Shown piece by piece: positions 1 through 7,780 of a stretch of 12,595 nt of DNA. How positions within the stretch are numbered: the stretch's first letter is position 1; each line of letters starts with the position of its first letter. The stretch covers positions 1 through 12,595 of the forward strand of contig CAZFAT010000305.1 in NCBI GenBank assembly GCA_964517075.1, in the 5' to 3' direction. Position numbers and translations under genes: made by a program. The notes under the pieces are model-generated. The model was not told where the DNA came from. It was given only the letters and a program-made list of their open reading frames with translations, and made no database searches. Source of the DNA: CAZFAT01 sp964517075 (lineage in GTDB: Bacteria; Acidobacteriota; Vicinamibacteria; Vicinamibacterales; SCN-69-37).

Positions 1-3000
1 GCATCGGCGGCCCGCGAGACCCCGAACCAGGAAGTGGTGCGGACGCTCGCGAACCCGCAGCGGGTCTTCATCGAAGTCGGGCCGGGCGTCACGATGTGCT
101 CCCTGCTGCGGCTGCACGCCGGCGGAGAGCAGGGACCGCCCATCATCGCGTCCATGCGCCATCCCCAGGATGGGTCGCCAGACCTCGAGGTGCTGGCGGG
201 TGCGCTCGGCCGAGCCTGGGTCGCGGGGCTGGACGTGGACTGGGCGGCGGTCCACCTGGCCGCGCCACGGCGCCGAGTCGGGCTGCCCACCTACCCGTTC
301 GAGCGCACCAGGTGCTGGCTGGACCGCGGCGAGACAGGGACCGCCGGCGCGGAGGTGCAGGCACCGCAAACGGACCTCCCCGACCTGACCGCTGCGACGG
401 TGGCTCCCCACGAGGCCATGCCCCCAGCTCAGGCGAGGGAGACACCGGTGACGCTTGACCGGCAGACGCTCATCTGCCAGGAGATCGCCCGCGTGCTCGG
501 CCGGTTGAGCGGCACGGACGCGTCGGTCCTCGATCCCTCGAGGTCGTTTCTCGAGCTTGGCTTCGACTCGCTCTTCCTCGGGCAGGCGAGCATGGCGTTC
601 CAGAAGACCTTCGGGGTCAAGCTGCGCTTCCGGGACCTGCTCGAAACGGCGCCGACGCCGGCGACGCTGGCGGCGCTTCTCGACGCGCGCCTCCCGCCGG
701 ACAAGTTCGCGCCCGCGCCGCCCGACGGGGCGACGATGTCGGCGGCTCACGGCGTCGAGCCTGGGCCGCCCTCGCCTGCGGCGCGCCCGGCGACTCGGGA
801 CGCCGCCACGACACCCATCAAGGTGTTCGCCCCGGCGGTCGCCACGGTTCAGTCGTCAGTGGCGTGGCAGCCAGTCGAGCACGGGGCGGACGGCGGTGTG
901 ACGCCGCGGCAGCACGAGGCGTTGAACGACCTCATCCGCCGCTACTCGGCCCGCACCGCGCGATCCAGGCAGATCGTCGACGAGATGCGCCCGCACCTGG
1001 CCGATCCCCGTTCGGTCGTGGGCTTCGCGCCGCTCTGGAAGGAGACGGTCTACCAGATCGTCATCGAGCGGTCGCGCGGCGGCCGCATCTGGGACGTGGA
1101 CGGCAACGAGTGGATCGACGTCACGCTCGGCTTCGGCGCCGCGGCCTTCGGCCACTCGCCGGCCTTCGTGATGGACGCGCTTCGCCGCCAACTCGAGCAC
1201 GGCATCGAAGTCGGCGCGCAGTCGCCGCTCTCGGCCCAGGTCGCGACGCTCTTCTGCGAGATCACGGGACACGATCGCGTGTGCTTCTGCACGGCCGGCA
1301 CCGAGGCCGTCATGGGCGCGATGCGGCTCGCACGCGCCCACACGGGGCGCGACCGCATCGCGATGTTCGTGGGCGACACGCACGGGCGGGTGGACGAGGT
1401 GCTCGGCCGGCCGATCCTCACCAACAACGAGCTCACCGCCCTGCCCATCGCCGCGGGCATCGCGCCGCACGCCGTCAAGCCGACGCTCTTCCTCGACTAC
1501 GGCGATCCGCGGTCGCTCGACACCATTGCCCGCTACGCTGACGAGCTGGCGGCCGTACTGGTCGAGCCGGTCCGCACCCGGTCGCCCGACCTTCAGCCGA
1601 TCGAGTTCCTCCGGGCGTTGCGGACGCTGACGGCCGAGCGCGGCATCGCGTTCATCATGGACGAGGTCGTCACGGGTTTTCGCGTGCACCACGTGGGCGC
1701 GCAGCGGCTGTTCGGCATCGAGCCAGACTTGTCCACGTGGGGGAAGGCGGTGGCCGGTGGCATGCCGATCGGCCTCATTTCGGGCAAGGCCGCCTACATG
1801 GACGCGCTCGACGGCGGCGCCTGGCACTTCGGCGACGACTCGGTGCCGGAAGCGGCCATGACCAACTTCGGCGGCGGCGGTACGTTCGCGAAGCACCCGC
1901 TGAGCCTCGCCGCGGCGCTGGCGACGCTCGAGTACCTGAAGGCCGCCGGCCCGTCGCTCCAGGAACAGACGGCGGCGCGCGCGGCACGCTTCGTCGACAC
2001 GCTGAACCGGCGGTTCCGCGACGCGGGACGGCCGATCCATCTCGAGCGCTTCAGCACCTTCTGGGCACCGCGGGTCCTCGGCGACCGCCGGTTCGAGCCG
2101 CTGCTCTTCGTCTACCTGCGCCAGGAGGGGATCCACACGTACCTGGACTACCCCTGCTTCATCTGTACCGCGCACACCGACGAGGACATCGACGAACTGG
2201 TCGCACGTTTCACGCGCGCGGTCGACGCCATGGCGGAGGCCGGGTTCCTGTCGCGCCCGCCGCAGGACCGGTCCCGTCCCCTCGACGCCGGGCGGACCAG
2301 CGCCGCCGCGCTCGTCGGCGCCACGCAGGGTTCAGACAGGGGCCTGGTGCGGGAGCTCGCACTCACGCCGGCGCAGCAGGAGATCTGGCTCGCGGCGCAG
2401 CTGGGCGACGACGCGTCGGCCGCCTTCAACGTCTCGTCGTCGGTTGATCTCACGGGCGCGCTCGACCTCGAGGCGCTGCGCCGGGCCGTGCAGCAGACGG
2501 TCGGCCGCCACGAGGCCCTCCGCGTGTCGGTCCCGGCCGACGGGTCCATTCAGCGCATCAACGACGGACTTGTGCTGGATGTGCCGCTCGTCGATCTCTC
2601 GGCGGTCGCCGGCGCCGAGCAGGCGCGACGCCTGGCGTCGTTCGTCGCCGAGGACGTGGCGCGCCCGTTCGACCTCGGCATCGGTCCCCTCGTTCGCTTC
2701 ACCGTCGTCAGGCTCGACGAAGGGCGCCACCGCCTCATCGTCACCGCGTTCCATATGGTCTGCGACGGCTGGTCGATGGGCATCATCATCAAGGACCTCG
2801 GTGCGTTCTACACGGCGGCGGTCGACGGCGCGCCGCCGGCGCTTCGGCCCGCGATCTCGTTCGGGGAGTACCTGGCGTGGCGCGAGGAGCCCGGACAGCT
2901 GGCCGACCAGGACGAGTCGGAGGCCTACTGGCTGGCCCAGTTTGCCGACGGCGCACCGGTGCTCGAGCTGCCGATCGACGCCCCTCGCCCGCGCGTGAAG

Positions 3001-6000
3001 ACGTACCGCGCCGGGCAGCGCGCCACGACGTTCGACACCGCCGTCTTCGCCGATCTGAGGCACGCAGCGGGGCGGCGCGGCTGCACGACGTTCGCGATGT
3101 CCCTCTCGGCGTTCGCGCTGCTGCTGCACCGGCTGACTGGCCAGGACGAGGTGGTCGTCGGGCTCGGCGCAGCGGGCCAGGCCGCGGTCGGCGACGACAC
3201 GCTCGTCGGGCACGCCGTCAACCTGCTGCCCTTCCGGTCGCGGGTGTCCGCTGAGGCCACGGTGCAGGACTACGTCGCGGCTATACGGTCCGCGCTCCTC
3301 GACGCCTACGACCACCAGAGCTGCACCTACGGGACGATCGTCAGCAAGCTCAAGCTCACGCGCGACGCCGGACGCGTGCCGCTCATCTCGGTCAGCGTCA
3401 CGCACGAAACGGACACGCCGGGCATCCGCTTCTCGGGCCTCGAGCACCAGGTCGTGGTCAACCCGAAGCGCCACTGCCACTTCGACCTCGAACTGTACCT
3501 GACCGAGTCCAAGTCGAGTCTCTCGGCAAGCTTCTCCTACAACGCGGACCTCTTCACCGACGAAACGATCGACCGGTGGCTCGGCCACTTCCGTGTCCTC
3601 GTCGCCGCGCTTGCCCGCGCGGCCCTCGCGGACGACCCGATGCCCGCGCGGCGGCTGCCCCTCCTCGAGGCGGATCAGCACCGCGAGCTGGTCGCCGATC
3701 GGAGCGCCGGACCGATCGCGGCGCCGCCGGAGGACCGGCGTCCCCTGCATCGCTTCTTCGAGGCGCAGGCACGGCGCGTGCCCGATCGAGTCGCCCTGGT
3801 CCTCGCGCGGCAGGAGGTCACCTACGCCGACCTCGACCGACGCGCCAACCGTATCGCGCATCACCTCCGGCGGCAGGGCTGCGGTCCTGGAACGCTGGTC
3901 GGGCTGTACGTCGACCGCTCCCTGGAGCTCGTCGCCGGGCTGCTCGGCATTCTGAAGGCGGGCGCGGCCTACGTGCCCATCGACACCCTGTATCCGGCCG
4001 ATCGCGTGCGCTTCATGATCGACGATGCCGGGCTGCAGGCGCTCCTCACCACCTCGACGCTCGCGGCCGGCCTTCCCGCGCACCGGGCCACGGTGGTGTG
4101 CTTCGACACGGACGGCGCGCGGATCGACCGCGAACCGGACACCACGATCGCCGACGATGTTCCGGACGAGGCGCTCGCGTATGTCATCTACACGAGCGGA
4201 TCGACCGGCCAGCCGAAGGGCACGCTTGTCACCCATCGCAGCGTCGTGCGCCTGCTGCAGGTCATGCAGCCGCTCTTCGGGTTCACGGAGCGCGATGTCT
4301 GGACGATCTTTCACTCGCATGCGTTCGACTTCAGCGTGTGGGAGATCTGGGGCGCCTTGTTCCACGGCGGCCGGGCGGTGGTCGTCCCCTACACTACGAG
4401 CCGGTCACCCGACGAGTTCGGCGACCTGCTCGTCGACGAAGGCGTGACGGTGCTCAACCAGACGCCGTCGGCCTTCAAGCAGTTCATCGAAGCCGAGCGG
4501 CGGCGCACGCCCGGGGCATTGGCCCTGCGGTACGTGATTTTCGGCGGCGAGGCCCTCGACCCGCAGAGCCTCAAGCCGTGGTTCGACCGACATGGCGACG
4601 AGCGGCCCCGGCTGGTCAACATGTACGGCATCACGGAAACGACGGTGTTTACGACGTATCGGCCGCTCTCGATCGCGGACTTGGCGCGCAGCGGCGTGGG
4701 GAGTCCCATCGGCCGTCCCCTTCCCGATTGGCGGGTGTACCTGCTCGACCCCCTGCAGCAGCCGGTGCCGATCGGCGTCACCGGCGAACTCTACGTCGGC
4801 GGTGCCGGCGTCGCGCGCGGGTACCTCAATCGCGACGCGCTCACCCGCGAACGGTTCCTGGCGGATCCGTTCTCGGCCGATCCGGACGCCCGGCTCTATC
4901 GCTCGGGCGACCTCGCGCGCCAGCTGCCCGACCGCGACCTCGAGTACCTCGGCCGGGCGGACCATCAGGTGAAGCTGCGCGGGTTCCGCGTCGAGCTCGG
5001 CGAGATCGAGGCGGTGCTCACGCGCCATCCGGCCGTCGGCCAGGCCGCCGTCGTGGCGCGGGGCGAGACGGCCGACGAACGCCACCTCGTCGCCTACATC
5101 GTGCCCAGGGACGGCGCGGCGCCCGGGATGGACGAGCTCCACGCCCATGTGAAGAACGTCCTGCCGGACTACATGGTGCCGACCGCATGGGTCAGCACGC
5201 CGCGGTTGCCCCTGACCTCCAACGGGAAACTCGACACGCGGGCCCTGCCACCGCCCGCGAGCCACCGTCCGGAGGATGCGGCGGCGCTGGTCGCGCCACG
5301 AACCCCGACCGAGCAGGGACTTGCCAGCCTCTGGCGCGAACTCCTCAAGGTGCCCGCGGTGGGCGTACGCGATGACTTCTTCCTCCTCGGCGGGCACTCG
5401 CTCCTGGCGATGCAACTCATGACGCGCGTCCATGAGATGTTCAACGTTCGACTCACACCTGGCGCGCTCTTCGAGTGTCCGGTGCTCGAGGACCTGGCCC
5501 GCCGGGTCAACGAGAGCCTCCCGCGCGCCGCGGTCGCGCCGGTTCCTTCCTTGTCGCCAGCGCTCCGGCCGGCCACACCACAACGCGTGCTCGTGCCGAT
5601 TACCACGGGCGGCGCCGGCACGCCGTTCTTCTGGGCGCACGGCGTCGGCGGCGAAGTCTTCGCCTATGCTCCGCTGTCCCGCCACCTGGCGCCGGATCGT
5701 CCGGTCTACGGTTTCGCCGCCGACTGGACGGAGACCGAAGGCGGCGCGCCGCTGACTGTCGAGGGCATGGCGGCGCACTATGTGAAGGAATTGTGCGCCG
5801 TGCAGCCCTCGGGCCCGTACTACCTCGGCGGCTATTGTTCGGCGGCGATGGTGGCCTTCGAGATAGCCAGGCAGCTCGAGCAGGCAGGCCACCACGTCGG
5901 CATCCTCGTGGCCATCGACGCCGATATCCGGCCGGCGGGCAGACCACGCCACAATCTCGCGCTCACGACGCTCGCGTTCCTGGAAAATCTGCCGCGGTGG

Positions 6001-6507
6001 GTGCGTGACGACGCGGGGCCCAGCGGGCCGAAGGAACTCGCCGGCCGTGTGCGCAGTCGCCTGTCGCACGTCGCACGCCGCCTCCGCACGAACGGACACG
6101 GGGAGGCGCCCGGGCAGGTGGTGGACGTCCGCGACCAGTTGGGAATGTGGCGTTTCCCCGACTACCAGGTTCCGATGCTCGCGGCCCACCATCAGGCCAT
6201 CAAGCGCTACCGGCCGCAGCCGATCCAGTCCCCGGTGGTGTTGTTTCTTCCCCGCGCGGCGCCGCTCTTCCGCCCCTGGGCGCACGAGTACGATCCCGAG
6301 TGGGATCGGCTCGCGCCCCACGTGAGGGTCCTCCGCGTGCCGGGATCCCACTCGACCCTGCTCAAGGAACCCCACGTGAGCGTGCTTGCGGCCCTTCTGA
6401 ACCAGTGCCTGCGCGAGGTCGAGGGCCAGACGGCCGATCCGGTCAACGGCCAGGCGCGTGTGAGGCTGCAGGACAGGGCACGTCCTGTGATGAGCCGCCG
6501 CGGTTGA
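1..6507 (+). CDS. Hybrid PKS-NRPS, C-terminal part (AT-ACP-AMT-C-A-PCP-TE), 5' end outside window
   Basis: This is the last part of a multimodular assembly-line enzyme. The frame is open from base 1 (2168 residues visible), so the GTG at 34 is internal and the true start lies upstream. Domains in order: end of an acyltransferase with its LPTYPFER linker (to about 320), ACP (about 463-690), Ala/Pro-rich linker, class III aminotransferase (about 940-2250), condensation (about 2356-3660), adenylation (about 3745-5250), PCP (about 5305-5510) and thioesterase (about 5590-6420). No KR, DH or ER lies between AT and AMT, so the beta-keto group should stay available for transamination. The ACP-AMT-C-A-PCP order resembles the iturin/mycosubtilin initiation enzymes, but here a thioesterase follows directly, so this is the releasing end. 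The predicted product end is beta-aminoacyl-threonine (inference). Missing upstream parts must include the KS. A VOC gene remnant follows after 21 nt on the same strand. Confidence 0.97.
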   Translation, partial: ASAARETPNQEVVRTLANPQRVFIEVGPGVTMCSLLRLHAGGEQGPPIIASMRHPQDGSPDLEVLAGALGRAWVAGLDVDWAAVHLAAPRRRVGLPTYPFERTRCWLDRGETGTAGAEVQAPQTDLPDLTAATVAPHEAMPPAQARETPVTLDRQTLICQEIARVLGRLSGTDASVLDPSRSFLELGFDSLFLGQASMAFQKTFGVKLRFRDLLETAPTPATLAALLDARLPPDKFAPAPPDGATMSAAHGVEPGPPSPAARPATRDAATTPIKVFAPAVATVQSSVAWQPVEHGADGGVTPRQHEALNDLIRRYSARTARSRQIVDEMRPHLADPRSVVGFAPLWKETVYQIVIERSRGGRIWDVDGNEWIDVTLGFGAAAFGHSPAFVMDALRRQLEHGIEVGAQSPLSAQVATLFCEITGHDRVCFCTAGTEAVMGAMRLARAHTGRDRIAMFVGDTHGRVDEVLGRPILTNNELTALPIAAGIAPHAVKPTLFLDYGDPRSLDTIARYADELAAVLVEPVRTRSPDLQPIEFLRALRTLTAERGIAFIMDEVVTGFRVHHVGAQRLFGIEPDLSTWGKAVAGGMPIGLISGKAAYMDALDGGAWHFGDDSVPEAAMTNFGGGGTFAKHPLSLAAALATLEYLKAAGPSLQEQTAARAARFVDTLNRRFRDAGRPIHLERFSTFWAPRVLGDRRFEPLLFVYLRQEGIHTYLDYPCFICTAHTDEDIDELVARFTRAVDAMAEAGFLSRPPQDRSRPLDAGRTSAAALVGATQGSDRGLVRELALTPAQQEIWLAAQLGDDASAAFNVSSSVDLTGALDLEALRRAVQQTVGRHEALRVSVPADGSIQRINDGLVLDVPLVDLSAVAGAEQARRLASFVAEDVARPFDLGIGPLVRFTVVRLDEGRHRLIVTAFHMVCDGWSMGIIIKDLGAFYTAAVDGAPPALRPAISFGEYLAWREEPGQLADQDESEAYWLAQFADGAPVLELPIDAPRPRVKTYRAGQRATTFDTAVFADLRHAAGRRGCTTFAMSLSAFALLLHRLTGQDEVVVGLGAAGQAAVGDDTLVGHAVNLLPFRSRVSAEATVQDYVAAIRSALLDAYDHQSCTYGTIVSKLKLTRDAGRVPLISVSVTHETDTPGIRFSGLEHQVVVNPKRHCHFDLELYLTESKSSLSASFSYNADLFTDETIDRWLGHFRVLVAALARAALADDPMPARRLPLLEADQHRELVADRSAGPIAAPPEDRRPLHRFFEAQARRVPDRVALVLARQEVTYADLDRRANRIAHHLRRQGCGPGTLVGLYVDRSLELVAGLLGILKAGAAYVPIDTLYPADRVRFMIDDAGLQALLTTSTLAAGLPAHRATVVCFDTDGARIDREPDTTIADDVPDEALAYVIYTSGSTGQPKGTLVTHRSVVRLLQVMQPLFGFTERDVWTIFHSHAFDFSVWEIWGALFHGGRAVVVPYTTSRSPDEFGDLLVDEGVTVLNQTPSAFKQFIEAERRRTPGALALRYVIFGGEALDPQSLKPWFDRHGDERPRLVNMYGITETTVFTTYRPLSIADLARSGVGSPIGRPLPDWRVYLLDPLQQPVPIGVTGELYVGGAGVARGYLNRDALTRERFLADPFSADPDARLYRSGDLARQLPDRDLEYLGRADHQVKLRGFRVELGEIEAVLTRHPAVGQAAVVARGETADERHLVAYIVPRDGAAPGMDELHAHVKNVLPDYMVPTAWVSTPRLPLTSNGKLDTRALPPPASHRPEDAAALVAPRTPTEQGLASLWRELLKVPAVGVRDDFFLLGGHSLLAMQLMTRVHEMFNVRLTPGALFECPVLEDLARRVNESLPRAAVAPVPSLSPALRPATPQRVLVPITTGGAGTPFFWAHGVGGEVFAYAPLSRHLAPDRPVYGFAADWTETEGGAPLTVEGMAAHYVKELCAVQPSGPYYLGGYCSAAMVAFEIARQLEQAGHHVGILVAIDADIRPAGRPRHNLALTTLAFLENLPRWVRDDAGPSGPKELAGRVRSRLSHVARRLRTNGHGEAPGQVVDVRDQLGMWRFPDYQVPMLAAHHQAIKRYRPQPIQSPVVLFLPRAAPLFRPWAHEYDPEWDRLAPHVRVLRVPGSHSTLLKEPHVSVLAALLNQCLREVEGQTADPVNGQARVRLQDRARPVMSRRG
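463..690 (+). other. Acyl carrier protein domain of the PKS-NRPS
   Basis: The motif LELGFDSLFLGQ gives the phosphopantetheine attachment serine at codon 568-570. GFDSLFL is the form typical of carrier proteins that sit just before an aminotransferase domain. It is the only carrier between AT and C, so the same ACP must present the beta-ketoacyl chain to the AMT and then donate the beta-aminoacyl chain to the condensation domain. About 70 residues of Pro/Ala-rich linker (690-900) separate it from the AMT. Confidence 0.93.
940..2250 (+). other. Class III PLP aminotransferase (AMT) domain, beta-keto to beta-amino conversion
   Basis: The domain belongs to the glutamate-1-semialdehyde aminomutase-like AMT group found inside PKS-NRPS enzymes. 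Visible markers are the AGTEAVMGAMRLAR segment near 1297, the EPVRTRSPDLQP segment near 1564, DEVVTGFR at 1660-1683 with the cofactor Asp at 1660-1662, and STWGKAVAGGMPIG with the PLP-binding lysine at 1744-1746. The role known for such domains is to transfer an amino group onto the beta-carbon of an ACP-bound beta-ketoacyl thioester. One oddity is the segment FVGDTHGRVDEV (1366-1398). Relatives usually have an aromatic residue before His-Gly, and here it is Thr (1378-1380). The lysine and aspartate are intact, so activity is still expected. Confidence 0.92.
2356..3660 (+). other. NRPS condensation (C) domain
   Basis: The domain starts at LALTPAQQEIWLA and carries the core motif FHMVCDGWS. 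The second, catalytic His is at 2752-2754 and the Asp at 2764-2766. The first His of the usual HHxxxDG is Phe here, a position that tolerates change in C domains accepting polyketide or starter-type acyl donors. The domain should join the beta-aminoacyl chain on the upstream ACP to the amino acid on the downstream PCP. No epimerisation domain is present, so an L-configured residue is expected. Confidence 0.93.
3745..5250 (+). other. Adenylation domain, predicted threonine-activating
   Basis: Core motifs are present: YTSGSTGQPKG at 4189-4221, YGITETT at 4624-4644, the YRSGDLAR segment near 4897, and NGK with the catalytic lysine at 5227-5229. Aligning by eye to the GrsA pocket gives D235 (4327), F236 (4330), W239 (4339), N278 (4456), I299 (4537), G301 (4543), M322 (4621), V330 (4645), F331 (4648) and K517, that is DFWNIGMVFK. 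This matches the known threonine code DFWNIGMVHK except for Phe instead of His at position 331. Threonine, or a close beta-hydroxy or beta-branched analogue, is the best prediction. Confidence 0.85.
5305..5510 (+). other. Peptidyl carrier protein domain
   Basis: The motif FLLGGHSLLAM has the phosphopantetheine serine at codon 5398-5400. The domain follows the adenylation domain directly and precedes a short Pro/Ala-rich linker to the thioesterase. It should carry threonine and then the condensed chain before release. Confidence 0.95.
5590..6420 (+). other. Type I thioesterase domain with Cys in the nucleophile position
   Basis: The domain has the alpha/beta-hydrolase fold of chain-releasing thioesterases. 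FFWAHGVGG (near 5626) forms the oxyanion region. The nucleophile elbow reads LGGYCSAAM, so the G-x-Nuc-x-G site holds Cys (5836-5838), and the last Gly is Ala. The likely acid is Asp 5917-5919 in VAIDAD and the base is His 6349-6351 in VPGSHSTLL. The fold is complete, with a lid region of roughly 100 residues between the acid and the base. Cys thioesterases are established in obafluorin (beta-lactone) and sulfazecin (beta-lactam) release, and Cys variants are also found more broadly. Hydrolysis or cyclisation cannot be told apart from sequence alone. Confidence 0.9.
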
Positions 6508-6518
6508 ACCGGAAACCT

Positions 6519-6526
6519 GGGAGAGG
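6519..6526 (+). promoter_or_regulatory. Ribosome binding site of the VOC remnant
   Basis: GGGAGAGG lies just upstream of ATG 6529. It is a better Shine-Dalgarno sequence than most in this window and supports this start, even though the gene downstream is broken. Confidence 0.6.
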
Positions 6527-6528
6527 AC

Positions 6529-6815
6529 ATGGCGACCGACAGCAAGACCCTCTTTGAAGCCGCGATGGAACGACAGCGGACCGACGCGCCGAATGTCCGG
6601 CAGGCTGTGCCGTTCTTCAACGTAAAGGACATCGCGGCATCGTTGCGCTTCTATGTCGACGGACTCGGATTTACGATCACGCGGCGAACCCATCGACGCC
6701 GTTCGTCGGGAACAATCTCTGGGTGACGTCGCTTGTTGACCCGGACGGGTACCGTCTGGACTTCGAAAGTCCTACGGATGTTCCCGAGGAGACCGTCTAC
6801 TCCGATCCGACATGA
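6529..6815 (+). pseudogene. VOC/glyoxalase family gene, internally deleted and frameshifted
   Basis: The N-terminal part reads from ATG 6529 and contains AVPFFNVKDIAASLRFYVDG, the first beta-alpha unit of a vicinal-oxygen-chelate (glyoxalase/bleomycin-resistance) protein. The match stops near 6677 and that frame ends at 6726. From about 6690 the frame two bases further on (+3) resumes the same family's C-terminus (PSTPFVGNNLWVTSLVDPDG, then LDFESPTDVPEETVY) and stops at TGA 6813-6815. Roughly 50-60 central residues are missing compared with relatives of about 140-150, so metal ligands and substrate site are lost. The RBS (GGGAGAGGA, 6519-6527) and start are intact. The gene lies 21 nt after the PKS-NRPS and was probably co-transcribed. 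A sequencing or assembly error could explain a frameshift but not the missing middle. Confidence 0.8.
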
Positions 6816-6822
6816 CGGGGAG

Positions 6823-6845
6823 CTGGCCGCGCCGAACCCGGCCGG
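6823..6845. terminator. Possible bidirectional terminator hairpin
   Basis: Arms CTGGCCG (6823-6829) and CGGCCGG (6839-6845) pair over seven positions with one T-G wobble and a nine-base loop. The hairpin sits in the short gap between the VOC remnant (+) and the convergent SMP-30 gene (-), which ends at 6873. No T-run follows on either strand, so function as an intrinsic terminator is uncertain. Confidence 0.3.
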
Positions 6846-6872
6846 TCTCGGGCGAGTCGCATGGGGCCTCCG

Positions 6873-7739
6873 TCAGTGCTGCACCGCCCCGGCCATGTCG
6901 AGACGAACTTTGTAGATCGCGTTTCCGACGAGGTACAGCGTCTTGAAGTCGGCGTCGCCGAAGGCGAGATTGCGCGGGCTGACCGGCGCGGTGATGCGTC
7001 CGAGGAGCGCGCCGGCTGGAGAATAGATCTGCACGCCACCTCGAGCGGCGAAGTAGAGGTTTCCGTTCACATCGACCTTCATCCCGTCGGGCCCGGCGTC
7101 GAGGGTCGCCAGCACGCGCTCGCCCGACGCGCGGCCGCCTGCGTCGAGGTCGTAGCGTTTCACATTCCGCTCGTCGGTGTTGGCCACATACAGGATGCGG
7201 CCGTCGGACGAGAGCGCGATCCCGTTCGGGCGCGTCTGTCCGCGCGAGACCGTCTCGATCTGTCCCGCCGGCGTGAGGTGAAACACGCCGTAGAAATCGA
7301 GATCCCGCTGGTCCAGCGGTGTGAACAGCGGGTCCGTGAAGTACACGTGCCCGTCGCGCCGCACCACGATGTCGTTGGGCGCGTTGAAGCGCTTGCCCTC
7401 GAACCGCTCGGCCAGGACTTCGATGGTGCCCTTGCGGTCGGTCCGGGTGACGCGGCGCGACTTGTACTCGCACGAGTACAGCCGGCCCTGCGCGTCCAGG
7501 GTGTTCCCGTTGGCGCCGTGGCTCTCCTCACGGAAGACCTGGGGCGCCTGTCCCGGCACGTACTTGTAGAGGCGATCGCGGCTGTAGTCACTGAAGATCA
7601 GATAGCCGTCGCGAGACCAGACGGGACCCTCGCCGCCTGCGAATCCGGCCGCGACCTCCTCGACCTTCAAGGCTGAAAAATCCTGCGCCCGCACACCACC
7701 CACGATCATCAACACCAACAGCAAGGCGAGGCGTGTCAT
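6873..7739 (-). CDS. Secreted SMP-30/gluconolactonase-like beta-propeller protein
   Basis: This is a 288-residue protein of the SMP-30/gluconolactonase/LRE family: six-bladed propellers with a divalent metal that hydrolyse sugar lactones or related esters. The start at 7739 is chosen because it gives a clean signal peptide (MTRLALLLVLMIVGGVRA, cleaved before QD), so export is expected. A second ATG at 7769 would add ten polar residues and overlaps the promoter. By pattern, the metal and active-site residues are Glu37 (GGEGPVW), Asn122-Asp123 (NAPNDIVV), Asn172 (RPNGIAL) and Asp218 (AGPDGMKVD). Length is normal for the family. It is divergent from the hydrolase gene at 7803 and convergent with the VOC remnant. 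The exact substrate (gluconolactone or another lactone) cannot be read from sequence. Confidence 0.92.
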   Translation of the reverse strand: MTRLALLLVLMIVGGVRAQDFSALKVEEVAAGFAGGEGPVWSRDGYLIFSDYSRDRLYKYVPGQAPQVFREESHGANGNTLDAQGRLYSCEYKSRRVTRTDRKGTIEVLAERFEGKRFNAPNDIVVRRDGHVYFTDPLFTPLDQRDLDFYGVFHLTPAGQIETVSRGQTRPNGIALSSDGRILYVANTDERNVKRYDLDAGGRASGERVLATLDAGPDGMKVDVNGNLYFAARGGVQIYSPAGALLGRITAPVSPRNLAFGDADFKTLYLVGNAIYKVRLDMAGAVQH

Positions 7740-7773
7740 GACAACGTCTCTGTGGCGCGTCGGCTCCATTTTG

Positions 7774-7780
7774 CTATAGT
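7774..7780. promoter_or_regulatory. Extended -10 promoter in a divergent gap
   Basis: The + strand reads TTTTGCTATAGT, with -10 hexamer TATAGT at 7775-7780 preceded by TGC, which fits the extended -10 form TGnTATAAT with one mismatch. No good -35 is seen, as is usual for extended -10 promoters. Transcription would begin near 7787, about 16 nt before the hydrolase ATG at 7803. The core CTATAG (7774-7779) is its own reverse complement, so the - strand also reads TATAGC and could serve the SMP-30 gene starting at 7739. Confidence 0.55.

Noticed and set aside
34..36. GTG 34 as start of the PKS-NRPS gene
   Set aside because: The frame is open from base 1 and the sequence there is the end of an acyltransferase domain, so the gene begins upstream of the window.
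5836..5841. Ser 5839-5841 next to the Cys as the true thioesterase nucleophile
   Set aside because: The elbow geometry needs Gly two residues before the nucleophile. This fits Cys (G-Y-C) and not Ser (Y-C-S).
4405..6693. A 762-codon open frame on the - strand under the A-PCP-TE region, and a similar 677-codon one at 2332-4365
   Set aside because: They are antisense to well-conserved PKS-NRPS domains, are rich in Arg and Ala with no recognisable motif, and are typical shadows in high-GC DNA.
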